A stretch of 64,000 nt of DNA from an uncultured Oscillospiraceae bacterium (GCA_910588145.1 CAJUPO010000003.1:161687-225686); one strand, 5' to 3'; positions 1 to 8,570 are shown, numbered from the stretch's first letter. The notes: a model not told the origin generated them from the sequence alone. Numbers and translations: made by a program.

Positions 1-117
1 AATCTTCATGATTATATAAAAATTCTTCTGGATTATAAAAATAATCCAATAAAAAATAAAGACAGCTATTCTGATGACGATCTTTTGAATATCGTCTCCA
101 GTAAAAAAAGAAAATAA
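1..117 (+). CDS. dnaG: DNA primase DnaG, C-terminal end (partial)
   Basis: Frame 1 is open from the window edge and gives 38 residues ending in a lysine-rich tail (VSSKKRK) before TAA. The tail alone carries no diagnostic motif. The call rests on position: it ends 76 bases before rpoD on the same strand, and dnaG-rpoD is a very common order in Firmicutes. DnaG makes the RNA primers for DNA replication. The residues are acidic/polar and helical-looking, consistent with the C-terminal helicase-binding region of DnaG. Any other upstream neighbour of rpoD is possible. Confidence 0.55.
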   Translation, partial: NLHDYIKILLDYKNNPIKNKDSYSDDDLLNIVSSKKRK

Positions 118-193
118 GGAATATAATGATACTTTACCAGCCGTTAAGCATTATATTCCAATTCTCAAAAAGGCTGAGAAATGGAGTAAACTT

Positions 194-1279
194 ATGTCAA
201 TGGACAAAAAAACAACTATCGAAAATCTCATCGAACGAGGAAAAGCTACCGGTAAACTCACTACAAAGGAGATTACAGACGCTCTGGAGGAGCTTGACTT
301 TGATGTTGATCAGATGGACACCTTCTATGATAACTGCGCAGGACTAAATATTGAAATCGTTGATGACTACTCCATGGATGCTGACCTTAAAATCGGTCTT
401 GATTCCGGTCTCAGCGATGATCTTGAGATGGCTCTCTCTACTGAGGGAATTGCTATTGACGATCCGGTCAAGATCTATCTTAAGGAAATAGGACGTGTTC
501 CGCTTCTGACTGCTGAAGAAGAAATAGAGCTTGCGCAGCGCATGACTACCGGAGATTCCTACGCTAAAAAAAGACTCTCTGAAGCAAATCTCAGGCTTGT
601 TGTAAGTATCGCTAAAAAATATGTAGGAAGAGGTATGCAGTTCCTTGATCTTATTCAGGAAGGCAATCTTGGTCTTATTAAGGCCGTTGAAAAGTTTGAC
701 TATACAAAGGGATTTAAGTTTTCAACTTATGCTACATGGTGGATTCGTCAGGCAATAACAAGAGCTATCGCCGATCAGGCAAGAACTATCCGTATTCCTG
801 TACACATGGTTGAAACTATTACTAAGGTAAAAAAAGTTTCCAGTCAGCTGCTTCATGAAAACGGTCATGATCCGACTGCCGACGAAATTGCTGAAAAGCT
901 TGAAATGCCTGTTGAACGTGTAAGAGAAATTATGAGAATCGCTCAGGACCCTGTTTCCCTTGAAACACCAATCGGTGAAGAGGAAGACAGCCATTTGGGA
1001 GATTTTATACCTGATGATGACGCTCCGGCGCCAGCAGAAGCCGCTTCGCTTATTCTTTTGAAGGAACAGCTTAACGACGTTCTTTCTACTCTTACAGAAC
1101 GTGAAGCAAAGGTATTAAAGCTGAGATTCGGTCTTGAGGACGGTCGTTCAAGGACTCTTGAAGAAGTAGGAAAAGAGTTTGATGTAACACGTGAAAGAAT
1201 AAGACAGATCGAAGCAAAGGCTCTCAGAAAACTCAGACATCCCAGCAGAAGCAAAAAAGTCAAAGACTTTCTTGATTAA
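194..1279 (+). CDS. rpoD: RNA polymerase primary sigma factor RpoD (SigA)
   Basis: 361 residues, typical of the short Firmicutes primary sigma factor. It directs core RNA polymerase to -35/-10 promoters. A region 1.1-like segment lies at about residues 5-50. Region 1.2 starts at DPVKIYLKEIG (90-100). Region 2 (about 127-200) carries the RLVVSIAKKY, LDLIQEGNLGL and FSTYATWWIRQAI blocks that bind the -10 element. Region 4 contains the helix-turn-helix LEEVGKEFDVTRERIRQIE (about 323-341). The ATG is preceded by GGAG at suitable spacing. It lies downstream of the likely dnaG end and is followed by a clear terminator. The many TTGACA-N17-TATAAT promoters in this window are the expected targets of this factor. 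Confidence 0.98.
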   Translation: MSMDKKTTIENLIERGKATGKLTTKEITDALEELDFDVDQMDTFYDNCAGLNIEIVDDYSMDADLKIGLDSGLSDDLEMALSTEGIAIDDPVKIYLKEIGRVPLLTAEEEIELAQRMTTGDSYAKKRLSEANLRLVVSIAKKYVGRGMQFLDLIQEGNLGLIKAVEKFDYTKGFKFSTYATWWIRQAITRAIADQARTIRIPVHMVETITKVKKVSSQLLHENGHDPTADEIAEKLEMPVERVREIMRIAQDPVSLETPIGEEEDSHLGDFIPDDDAPAPAEAASLILLKEQLNDVLSTLTEREAKVLKLRFGLEDGRSRTLEEVGKEFDVTRERIRQIEAKALRKLRHPSRSKKVKDFLD

Positions 1280-1298
1280 GTCTTTGACTTGAATACAT

Positions 1299-1328
1299 AA
1301 AAAAGAGGCCTTACTGAGCCTCTTTTTT
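1299..1328 (+). terminator. Terminator after rpoD, probably bidirectional
   Basis: A stem of AAAAGAGGC pairing with GCCTCTTTT around a short loop, followed by a T-run on the plus strand. The reverse strand also ends in a T-run, so it could stop the minus-strand transcript that starts near 2000. Confidence 0.85.
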
Positions 1329-2006
1329 AATATTGATTTTAATCACCATTGGAGGTTTATTTTAAACAACCTTATGCATCGGTACCACCCTTAAAATTTT
1401 ATTTACAGAAATTTATAAGTTCTGGGGGAACCACTCCTCTCCTGCTTAAATAATTCTTATTCGTTTAAAACACATCATTTTCATATCAATCACCTCATAT
1501 AATCTTTTATACGTACGTGATTCAGTTCGTTAAAATCAGTGCACTGTTACCACCTGTTTCGTTTTATTTAAAGACATTATAGTCATAATTTGGAGTAAAA
1601 CTCCACCAATTATGAAGCTGTCACTAAAGCAATAACTATTTGGTAAATCTTACAGCTGAATATCCAACGTCTTTTTTTAACGAATTATATTTTATTATTT
1701 ATCGGAACATGAAATCTCAGTTCATATATTCCCCTTTAGTCTTCAATTAAAAAAGCGTTAAACTCCAGCCACCAGTAATAGCTTCGGAACTCTGATCTTC
1801 AAATGTGTCCACTGGCAACCAATCCTCCATCCTGATATAAATTAGTTTCTGCAAAAGAAATTTCCGATTTCTTAAAAGCCTTGTCAAAAACCCTATCGTA
1901 AAAGAAAACCGATAACCTCTGCTTGAACTTATTTCAAAAACAATTTCTGCGATATGCTTTAGCATTTAGTTTGTTTCTGATTATCTTGTTTTCTTTTGTT
2001 GTATAT
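1329..2006 (-). other. Gene-poor stretch transcribed on the minus strand
   Basis: No recognisable protein gene lies here on either strand. A consensus minus-strand promoter at 2007-2035 reads into it and the rpoD terminator closes it. The only sizeable minus-strand frame is 72 codons (1747-1965), with a poor ribosome site and no family resemblance. Several tiny minus-strand frames do have ribosome-site-like sequences. One is a 12-codon frame starting MKMMCFKRI (about 1448-1486) behind AGGTGAT. Others are two- to eleven-codon frames behind AGGGG, AGGTGG and AGGAG. An imperfect hairpin lies at 1584-1614. It may be a non-coding RNA, a peptide locus or decayed DNA. Confidence 0.45.
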
Positions 2007-2035
2007 ATAATACCATACATTTTCGTCAATGTCAA
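2007..2035 (-). promoter_or_regulatory. Consensus sigma-A promoter, minus strand
   Basis: Reading the minus strand, TTGACA (2035-2030) is followed after exactly 17 bases by TATTAT (2012-2007). It is divergent from the DUF1292 promoter and drives the gene-poor stretch at 1329-2006. Confidence 0.8.
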
Positions 2036-2092
2036 CACTTTTCTTAAAAAATGTTGCACAATTTTATTGAAAATGTTTAAGCGTTATGCCTA

Positions 2093-2121
2093 TTGACTTT
2101 ATTCCGATTTTAGGGTATAAT
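2093..2121 (+). promoter_or_regulatory. Sigma-A promoter of the DUF1292 gene
   Basis: TTGACT and TATAAT are separated by 17 bases, about 57 bases before the gene start. Confidence 0.8.
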
Positions 2122-2177
2122 TATTTTTATTGATGCAGTCAATAATATAATGATATTAAATAGAATGGAGAAATAAA

Positions 2178-2528
2178 ATGTCAGATATGAATGAATATAC
2201 CCCTGATCTTTTCACTCTTGAAGATGAAGAGGGAAATGAACAGAACTTCGAGCTTATTGATGTTTACGAAGAAAATGATATTATATACTATGCACTGATC
2301 CCCTACCAGCAGTCTCCTGATGCTCTTGCAGAAGATGACGGAATGTTTGTTATTTTAAAAAGAGATGATTCTTCAGAAGATGAAATGCTTATTTCTATTG
2401 ACGATGAAGATGAGCTTGACAGAATCGGTGAAATCTTCATGAAAAGAATTGAGGAAATGTTTGAAGAGCTTGACGATGAAGACGAAGAATGCTTCTGTGA
2501 AGATGATGGCTGTGACTGCTGTCACTAA
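2178..2528 (+). CDS. DUF1292 domain protein (YrzB family)
   Basis: 116 residues, strongly acidic, with the DUF1292 pattern in its first 85 residues: LEDEEGNEQNFELIDVYE, then YYALIPYQ and MFVILKRD. The family is widespread in Firmicutes and usually small; its function is not established. The C-terminus is unusual, ending in an acidic run and a cysteine/histidine-rich tail (ECFCEDDGCDCCH) that could bind a metal ion. The start has GGAG about eight bases upstream. It has its own promoter and is followed by the structured RNA at about 2573. The ruvX/alaS neighbours often seen with this family are absent. Confidence 0.85.
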   Translation: MSDMNEYTPDLFTLEDEEGNEQNFELIDVYEENDIIYYALIPYQQSPDALAEDDGMFVILKRDDSSEDEMLISIDDEDELDRIGEIFMKRIEEMFEELDDEDEECFCEDDGCDCCH

Positions 2529-2537
2529 AATTTACTA

Positions 2538-2566
2538 TTGATTTTTTTGAATCTTAGTGATATAAT
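2538..2566 (+). promoter_or_regulatory. Promoter of the structured RNA
   Basis: TTGATT and TATAAT are 17 bases apart. The predicted start at about 2573 lies just before the base-paired 5' end of the RNA. Confidence 0.7.
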
Positions 2567-2572
2567 ATAAAT

Positions 2573-2770
2573 AAAGAAAATATTCTGCCTTGTTCGAGTA
2601 AATATGGTTTTTATAATCCAACACTTTTTTAAAGGGAATCCGACTCTGGCTGATGATTGCAGACCTCCCGCATTATGCGGACGAAGGGAGCGTGAGGCTG
2701 TCAGGAGGATACCCACCTGGCTTTTTAGCTTGGTTTTATTCGCTGTATGACGGCAAGGCGGTTTATTTCT
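2573..2770 (+). ncRNA. ssrS: Structured non-coding RNA, probably 6S RNA
   Basis: About 200 bases with no reading frame, its own promoter and a strong terminator downstream. The ends pair: CTGCCTTG (2585-2592) with CAAGGCGG (2754-2761). The middle forms a long hairpin (CTGA..CAG..CCTC..CTCCC against GGGAG..GAGG..CTGTCAG) capped by the CCGCA/TGCGG stem. Single-stranded stretches on both sides resemble the central bubble of 6S RNA, which binds sigma-A RNA polymerase and mimics an open promoter. Size and overall rod shape fit 6S. I identified no unique sequence signature, so the family name is less certain than the existence of an RNA. Confidence 0.55.
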
Positions 2771-2798
2771 TTTTATTTCAATAACAATATTATTTTAA

Positions 2799-2829
2799 GG
2801 TATGCATGATTCATGCATACCTTTTTATT
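2799..2829 (+). terminator. Strong terminator after the structured RNA
   Basis: A perfect inverted repeat, GGTATGCATGA and TCATGCATACC, is followed by TTTTTATTT. Confidence 0.9.
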
Positions 2830-2943
2830 TGATATTAGAAAAAATTCAGACATATATTTAACAGCCCCCAAAAAGTTATACAAAGCGACTCAGTATCCAA
2901 CATAAGGGGCGCATTTACTTTGAAATAGTTTTTTTATTTTTTG

Positions 2944-2972
2944 TGTAACCTTTTTTATTTTCCAGTGTATAT
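2944..2972 (+). promoter_or_regulatory. Possible ECF-type promoter, autoregulatory
   Basis: TGTAACC followed 16 bases later by GTATAT. The AACC core in the -35 element is typical of ECF sigma factors and unlike the sigma-A promoters elsewhere in this window. It lies directly upstream of an ECF sigma gene, so autoregulation is inferred. Confidence 0.5.
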
Positions 2973-3005
2973 ATAAATGAAAGCCGTCAGAAAGAAGGTA
3001 AAAGC

Positions 3006-3560
3006 TTGAAAGACAAACGTTTGATAATAAGACTTAAATCCGGAGATAAAAAAGCTCTTTCCAGAATAATGGACAAATACTCTGCTTACGCCTATACAAT
3101 TGCAAGAAATACAGCGGGTCAGCTTCCAAAAGAAGATATTGAAGAGATTGTCAGTGACAGTTTCGTGGCTCTTTGGAGCAGTGCAGATAAACTTTTTGAA
3201 GACTGCGAATTAAGCCCATACATAGCGGCAATTGTAAGAAATCAGGCGAGGAATAAATTCAGAAACTTCCGGCAAGACGTTATTTATGAGGAAGTAGATG
3301 AATCCATTGCAGATAAACACGACTTTCAAGTAAATTTGGACCTTATTGAAGCAGTTAGAGCCGTTATGGCTGCTGCTGAAATGTTAAGTGATACCGAAAG
3401 AGAAATCTTTATTAGACACTACTGGTACGGCGAAAAGCTTGAGCCAATATCAGAAAAACTTGGTCTGACGCTTTCAAATTGTAAAACCAAGCTTTACAGG
3501 ACAAAAACTAAAATAAGAAAATATCTGATAGAAAGGGGTTACGGCTATGAGAAAAAATAA
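3006..3560 (+). CDS. ECF-type sigma-70 family sigma factor
   Basis: 184 residues, the usual ECF size, with only regions 2 and 4. Region 2 covers about residues 10-85 (YAYTIARN, DIEEIVSDSFVALW). Region 4 covers about 120-178 (LSDTEREIFIRHYWYGEKL, then a helix-turn-helix and the RTKTKIRKYL end). It should direct RNA polymerase to a small stress or envelope regulon. Translation starts at TTG behind an AAGG site. An ECF-like promoter lies just upstream. The last 14 bases overlap the next gene, a likely anti-sigma or sensor protein, suggesting coupled translation. The signal sensed cannot be told from the sequence. Confidence 0.9.
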   Translation: MKDKRLIIRLKSGDKKALSRIMDKYSAYAYTIARNTAGQLPKEDIEEIVSDSFVALWSSADKLFEDCELSPYIAAIVRNQARNKFRNFRQDVIYEEVDESIADKHDFQVNLDLIEAVRAVMAAAEMLSDTEREIFIRHYWYGEKLEPISEKLGLTLSNCKTKLYRTKTKIRKYLIERGYGYEKK

Positions 3561-3978
3561 AAAATGGATACTGGGGTACGAAATGCTTGATATGGAAAAG
3601 CCGGATAGGGATTATATCCAAAAGTCTGTCAGAAATAAACTTCAAAAACAGAAAGGTGAAATTATTATGATTAAAAGAAAATTAAAGCCGCTTATAATTA
3701 CCGCCGCTGCAATAGGAACATCACTTGCATCTCTTACAATTGTAAATGCCGCTACTGACGGCGCTGTTACTGAAAAAATAAATGAGGCAGTTGAATATAT
3801 TACAGTAAAAATAAACGGCAAAGAAGTAGAAGCTAAAGGACATATAGTTTCTGAGGACGACAGTACAGTAATATATGAGTTTGAAATTGACGACAGTGAC
3901 GCTGAAGACGGTATAATCATCGAAGATTCATTTGTGTTCGATGAGGAATCCGGTATGACATTTGATTATAACTACTAA
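3547..3978 (+). CDS. Membrane-anchored protein, probable anti-sigma partner
   Basis: 143 residues. About 45 charged N-terminal residues are followed by one hydrophobic segment (about 47-68, PLIITAAAIG...LTIVNA) and an acidic extracellular part with a short repeat-like beta region (ITVKINGKEVEAKGHI). The layout of a short cytoplasmic part, one membrane span and an outer domain fits single-pass anti-sigma factors. The 14-base overlap with the ECF gene supports a functional link. I see no named anti-sigma domain. The outer domain is short and could be a sensor or simply a secreted product of the regulon. Confidence 0.6.
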   Translation: MRKNKKWILGYEMLDMEKPDRDYIQKSVRNKLQKQKGEIIMIKRKLKPLIITAAAIGTSLASLTIVNAATDGAVTEKINEAVEYITVKINGKEVEAKGHIVSEDDSTVIYEFEIDDSDAEDGIIIEDSFVFDEESGMTFDYNY

Positions 3979-4058
3979 ATAAAACCTGGAAAACCTAAGC
4001 ACAAAGAGCTCCTATGTTTTTTATCTAACTTGTATGTTGATAACTTCTTGGAATAGTA

Positions 4059-4098
4059 ACCCCCTCTTAATGTAGAATATACATTAAGAGGGGTTTTT
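4059..4098 (+). terminator. Terminator between convergent genes
   Basis: CCCCTCTTAATGTA pairs with TACATTAAGAGGGG, followed by TTTTT. It closes the sigma operon and may also serve the minus-strand methyltransferase. Confidence 0.85.
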
Positions 4099-4157
4099 CT
4101 ATACTCGTTATTTCGTATTGTACAGGGCTTCCATATGATTTTTAGTATTTTATAAAA

Positions 4158-5276
4158 TTATTTGAAATACATATAAAGATTGCATTTTATCATACCGTTA
4201 TAGAGTTTACGCTTCTTGTCAGCTTTTTTGCCAAAGAAGTCCTCAAAATTATCATGAGGTGAAATAATATAACACGGATGTTCTTTTGATGGTTTAAACA
4301 CCTGCCCCATGATTTTATAAAGCTGCTCAGCTTCCCGTAATTCGAGCATACGTTCACCGTAAGGGGGATTGCATATTGTTATAGAACCGTCTAAAGGCTT
4401 ATATTCTGATATATCACGGCAGCTTACTTCGATTCTTGAACTAACCCCTGCCTTTGCCGCATTCTCCTCAGAGAGTGTAACAGATTCATCGTCAATGTCG
4501 AATCCAAAGGCTTTAAATTCAGCGCTTCTGTCAACAAGAGAAATAGCACGGCTTCTTTCTTCCTGCCAAACTTTTTTATTAATGCAGTCCCATTTTTCAG
4601 CTGCAAATCTTCTGTTAATACATGGTGGTATATTAAGCGCCTTTAAAGCAGATTCAATAAGGAATGTTCCGCTTCCGCAAAATGGATCGCACACGGTGCT
4701 TGAGCTTCTTACCCTTGCAAGATCAATAATTCCTGCCGCAAGAGTTTCTCTTATAGGTGCAGAGTTGGAATTTTTTCTGTATCCTCTTTTATGAAGTCCT
4801 GTTCCGCTTGTATCCAGATAAATTGTAACAGTATCCTTCATAATGCTGAACTGTATCTGGTGGACAGATCCGGTTTCCTCAAACCATCCGGTATGATACT
4901 TTTCCTTAAGCCGCTCAACAGCGGCTTTTTTTATAATTGACTGACAGTCCGGAACGCTGTGCAGCTTTGAATTAAGTGAATGACCCTTAACAGGAAATGC
5001 ATCTTTGATTCCGATAAAATTTTCAAGAGGTATTTTTTTGATACCCTGAAAAAGTTCTTCAAAAGTTTTTGCATTAAATTTAGCAAGCTCAATAAGGACT
5101 CGTTCAGCAGAAGCAAGGCAGATATTTGCTCTTGCAATCATTTCAAATCCGCCTTCAAAGCTGACTCTGCCGTCCGTTACAGTAATGTTTTCTCCGCCTA
5201 TTTTATTAATTTCAAATTTCAGTACACTTTCAAGTCCGAAATGGCACGGACAGGTAAGCTTTATTTTTTCGTTCAC
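4158..5276 (-). CDS. THUMP-domain class I SAM-dependent RNA methyltransferase (RlmL/YpsC-like)
   Basis: 372 residues. The N-terminal half has the THUMP-type RNA-binding region (about 50-155). The C-terminal half is a Rossmann methyltransferase with motif I DPFCGSGTFLIE (about 198-209) and the motif IV tetrad in NPPYGERM (about 304-311). NPPY indicates methylation of a base amino group. This is the RlmL N-terminal/YpsC family, which makes N2-methylguanine in 23S rRNA; the exact target here is inferred. It lies eight bases after the penicillin-binding protein gene on the same strand, so the two are probably co-transcribed. Confidence 0.9.
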   Translation of the reverse strand: MNEKIKLTCPCHFGLESVLKFEINKIGGENITVTDGRVSFEGGFEMIARANICLASAERVLIELAKFNAKTFEELFQGIKKIPLENFIGIKDAFPVKGHSLNSKLHSVPDCQSIIKKAAVERLKEKYHTGWFEETGSVHQIQFSIMKDTVTIYLDTSGTGLHKRGYRKNSNSAPIRETLAAGIIDLARVRSSSTVCDPFCGSGTFLIESALKALNIPPCINRRFAAEKWDCINKKVWQEERSRAISLVDRSAEFKAFGFDIDDESVTLSEENAAKAGVSSRIEVSCRDISEYKPLDGSITICNPPYGERMLELREAEQLYKIMGQVFKPSKEHPCYIISPHDNFEDFFGKKADKKRKLYNGMIKCNLYMYFK

Positions 5277-5284
5277 ATTTTCTC

Positions 5285-7993
5285 CTATTCTTCCGCTGAA
5301 TTATCAGCAGCGCTGTCTTCTGGTTTTGGTTCTTCAGGAACCGGAGCGTCCGTAACCGTCTGTACTTCATCGGATGGTTCTTCTTCTGATGATTCTTCAG
5401 AGGAATCTTCGTCTTCCTTTTTGTCCTTTTTAGGTGCGCTGTAATGATTAGAACAATAAGGAGCATTTGAAGACTTCCAGTAACCGGTTATTCCCTTTGA
5501 GCAGTATGAACCTGCTATAAGTCCGCTTGTTGTACACATTGGTGCTGAGATTACATCATCGCATTCCGGATAGCGGTTATCAGATTCTATGTTATTTGCA
5601 TATTCACCGATTATATTATACCACACCTTTGCAGATGAAAGTCCGTGGTTAAGCTCTTCCTTTTCATCATAACCGATCCAAACGCCGCTAACGAAATCTT
5701 CTGTTAGACCTACAAAGGAAAGATCGTTCCAGTCCTGAGATGTACCGGTTTTTCCGGCAACTGTTTTGTTTGAAAGCTGTGCAGCAGTACCTGTACCGCT
5801 TTTTATTACTTCCTGAAGAAGATGATTCATAACGCAGGCGGTTTCAGGGTCAACTGCTTCATGAGGATTGCCGTCGTTTTCATAAACAACGGTTCCATCG
5901 CCTTTTTCAACTCTGCTGATTATATGAGCGTCGTAATAAGTTCCGCCGTTTCCGTATGGAATATATGCGTTAACAAGATTTTCTACTGAAACACCATAAG
6001 TCAGAGCGCCAACCGTAAGAGGAGCATAACCTATGTCTGACTGTCCGTCTTCATTCATGTCAAGGAGATCCAAACCAAGATTCTGAGTACTATAATTAAA
6101 TACCGACTGCGGAGTCATTTCCTCGCAGAGCTGTGCCGGAACTGTATTTCGTGAAAGTCTGAGTGCGTCATAAATAAACAAATCGTATCTCCACCACTGG
6201 TTATCATAGTTAACAGGCCAATCTTCTCCGTTGATTTTTATAGGAGAGTCCTTGTATTTGCTGCCCCAGTGAATGTGGTCGTTATACAATGCAAGACCGT
6301 ATGTGGAAATTGGTTTGATACATGAACCGGGCTGTCTTTTTGCCATTGTAGCACGGTTGAAAGCAAGAGATTCTGTTTTTTCACCGATACCGCCTACAAC
6401 GCACATAATGTTTCCCTTGTAGTCCATTGCCACAAAAGATGACTGTGGATAAATAACCTCATCATCTTTCCATGTGCAGTTGGAATCAGGGTCCATAAGA
6501 TTACTGAGTTCCAGGTACTTATCTTCCACGTACTTCTGCATATCCCAGTCAACCGTAGTATATATCTGATATCCGCCTCTGTTGATTCTGACAATTGCCT
6601 CTTCCTGATCGATACCATACTCATCCATAAGTACAGCGGCATATTCTCTCAGAGCAGTATCTACAACCCATGAGGTTGCCTTGCGTTCATCGGCAGCGTC
6701 ATCAGCTTCAGCTTCTGGATGAGCCTTTTTATATTCCTCAGAATCAGTAAAAATAAGCTTTTCATCCAGGGCTTCCTTGTATTGGTCATATGAAATTGCA
6801 CCGTTTTCGTACATAAGCTCAAGCACTATTTCCTGTCTTTCACGATTGGCTTCCTTGCCGGTATTGATCCATTCTCCGTTATCGTCTTCATAGCCGGCAA
6901 AAGGATTCAGTGTTTCCGGACTTTTTGGAATAGCTGCAAGACAAGCAGCTTCTGCAATGGATAGTTCAGAAACATCCTTTCCAAAGTAATCCAAAGAAGC
7001 AAGCTGTATTCCGTTTCTCGGACCGCCAAAACCAATGTAATTCAGATAATTTTCAAGAATCTCATCCTTAGAATATTTCTTTTCAAGCTGCATTGCTCTG
7101 AAAATTTCTCTTATTTTACGTGAAGGGCTTTTCTCATCATCTCCGGTAAGATTTTTAATAAGCTGTTGAGTAATAGTCGAGCCGCCCTGATCAGTGTCAT
7201 AAATATGGATAAACATATTCGCAAAAGCTGCAAATGTTCGCTTATAGTCAACGCCTTCATGAAGATAGAATCGTTCATCTTCAATATTTACAAAAGCGTC
7301 ACGTACATGCTGCGGAATTTTTTCAATATCGACCTTTATGCGCTGAACATTGTTTGTAACAGTATAAATATTCTTTAGCTTACCCTCAGAATCCTCAGCA
7401 TACACAATGGTGTTAGCAGATGTTTCCAGAGATTTAATAGTAACGTCCGACGCTTCGTCCATAAATTCAAGAACATAAACTGTTGCGGCTGTAACAACAA
7501 TTGTACCTGTTATAATAACTATAAGAAACATTGAAAGAAGCGTTGTTCCCAAAACGGCAAAAAGCTTTTTTACGGCTGCAAGTTTAGGATTTTCCGGTTT
7601 TTTATTGTGCGGAGCAGAAGCAGAAGTTTTTGCACGAGAATTACTATTGGCTTTTTTTGTGCCTGAAGCAATTCTGTTACCGGAAGGCTGAGCATTTTTA
7701 ACAGGTGAAACGCCTGTATTTCGCTTTATTGACGATGTTTTATCATTATTGCCGTTTTTCCTTGCAGCAGGCTTTTTAGAAGCAATTGCTTCGTCAGAAG
7801 CTTTTCTGCTGCCTTGTGCTGAAGAAACCTTTTTATATCCTGAACTGCCTTGAGGATAAGTTCGACCGGTATTTCCGTGCGAGGTTCGCTTTACAGAATT
7901 TCCGGTGTTATCAAGATGTGAACGTCTGGACTGAGGTGTATTTTTCCTGTCTTTTCCCTCAGGACCATTTCTGTTTGATCTGTTATCAGTCAT
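5285..7993 (-). CDS. Class A penicillin-binding protein (PBP1A family)
   Basis: 902 residues. It polymerises glycan strands and cross-links peptidoglycan at the outer face of the membrane. A basic, Ser/Asn/Lys-rich cytoplasmic region of about 140 residues precedes one membrane span (about 147-172). The GT51 glycosyltransferase domain follows, with NIEDERFY (catalytic Glu near 238) and GGSTITQQL (270-278). The transpeptidase domain has the three active-site motifs SCIK (557-560), SRN (614-616) and KTGT (748-751). The tail is acidic and low-complexity. The N-terminal extension is longer than usual. A minus-strand promoter lies at 8075-8103. Confidence 0.96.
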   Translation of the reverse strand: MTDNRSNRNGPEGKDRKNTPQSRRSHLDNTGNSVKRTSHGNTGRTYPQGSSGYKKVSSAQGSRKASDEAIASKKPAARKNGNNDKTSSIKRNTGVSPVKNAQPSGNRIASGTKKANSNSRAKTSASAPHNKKPENPKLAAVKKLFAVLGTTLLSMFLIVIITGTIVVTAATVYVLEFMDEASDVTIKSLETSANTIVYAEDSEGKLKNIYTVTNNVQRIKVDIEKIPQHVRDAFVNIEDERFYLHEGVDYKRTFAAFANMFIHIYDTDQGGSTITQQLIKNLTGDDEKSPSRKIREIFRAMQLEKKYSKDEILENYLNYIGFGGPRNGIQLASLDYFGKDVSELSIAEAACLAAIPKSPETLNPFAGYEDDNGEWINTGKEANRERQEIVLELMYENGAISYDQYKEALDEKLIFTDSEEYKKAHPEAEADDAADERKATSWVVDTALREYAAVLMDEYGIDQEEAIVRINRGGYQIYTTVDWDMQKYVEDKYLELSNLMDPDSNCTWKDDEVIYPQSSFVAMDYKGNIMCVVGGIGEKTESLAFNRATMAKRQPGSCIKPISTYGLALYNDHIHWGSKYKDSPIKINGEDWPVNYDNQWWRYDLFIYDALRLSRNTVPAQLCEEMTPQSVFNYSTQNLGLDLLDMNEDGQSDIGYAPLTVGALTYGVSVENLVNAYIPYGNGGTYYDAHIISRVEKGDGTVVYENDGNPHEAVDPETACVMNHLLQEVIKSGTGTAAQLSNKTVAGKTGTSQDWNDLSFVGLTEDFVSGVWIGYDEKEELNHGLSSAKVWYNIIGEYANNIESDNRYPECDDVISAPMCTTSGLIAGSYCSKGITGYWKSSNAPYCSNHYSAPKKDKKEDEDSSEESSEEEPSDEVQTVTDAPVPEEPKPEDSAADNSAEE

Positions 7994-8074
7994 TTTGTAT
8001 CACCTTTGTGGAAGTACAAGCTGTACTTAAAGTATACCTTTCTTTAAATTGCCTAAAATACTTTATACATTATT

Positions 8075-8103
8075 ATTATAACATACTTTTTAATTTATGT
8101 TAA
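8075..8103 (-). promoter_or_regulatory. Promoter of the PBP operon
   Basis: On the minus strand, TTAACA (8103-8098), 17 bases, then TATAAT (8080-8075). Confidence 0.75.
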
Positions 8104-8195
8104 GTGTTTTTTAAAAAAATAAGATGGTATAATTGAAAAAATCCGGTCAATAATAAGAGAAACACAAAACTCTCTGGAAAGTAAAGGAGAAGGAA

Positions 8196-8537
8196 ATGGC
8201 AAAAAAACATATTGTATACATGATTCTTGCATCAGCGTCCGTATCTGCTATAATTATTCTTACAGCTGGTTCAATATCCGTACGTGAAAGAAGAAATTAC
8301 TATGCTCAGGAGCTCAAATCTGAAGATGTGACAGAAACGCAGCCTGCAATAGGCTATTATCTCAGGGCATATGACGGAAAGATTGCAATTTTCAGAGGGG
8401 AAAGTGACACGCCTTACAGAAAGCTTGATGTAAGCCTTTCAGTAATGTCAGAGTATGATAAGGCTGTTCTTGAAAAAGGATTATATGCAGAAGACGAAAA
8501 GACCCTTAAAAGAATGATTGAAGATTATACATCATAA
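8196..8537 (+). CDS. Small membrane-anchored protein with a BofC C-terminal-like domain
   Basis: 113 residues. An N-terminal hydrophobic segment (about 7-27) is followed by an extracytoplasmic part. Residues about 53-112 (YYLRAYDGKIAIFRGES through a helix with ALEKGLYAEDEKTLKRMIEDY features) resemble the BofC C-terminal domain, a small alpha/beta module found in many clostridial membrane proteins. Function unknown; BofC itself acts in sigma-K signalling in Bacillus, but this protein is much shorter. The ATG has an AAGGAGAAGG site, and a TATAAT lies at 8128-8133 without a good -35. It is monocistronic, ending at a shared terminator. Confidence 0.7.
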   Translation: MAKKHIVYMILASASVSAIIILTAGSISVRERRNYYAQELKSEDVTETQPAIGYYLRAYDGKIAIFRGESDTPYRKLDVSLSVMSEYDKAVLEKGLYAEDEKTLKRMIEDYTS

Positions 8538-8570
8538 AAAATACCCGTCAGATTAATGACGGGTATTTTT
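8535..8570. terminator. Bidirectional terminator
   Basis: ATACCCGTCA pairs with TGACGGGTAT, with A- and T-runs on both flanks, between convergent genes. Confidence 0.9.

Noticed and set aside
1365..1385. T-box-like GGGTGGTACCG on the minus strand
   Set aside because: The usual AGGGTGGNACCGCG core is incomplete, no specifier stem was identified and no tRNA synthetase or amino acid gene lies downstream. It is mentioned only as part of the gene-poor stretch.
1747..1965. 72-codon minus-strand frame
   Set aside because: Poor ribosome site, no family resemblance and unremarkable composition; not reported as a gene although a promoter lies upstream.
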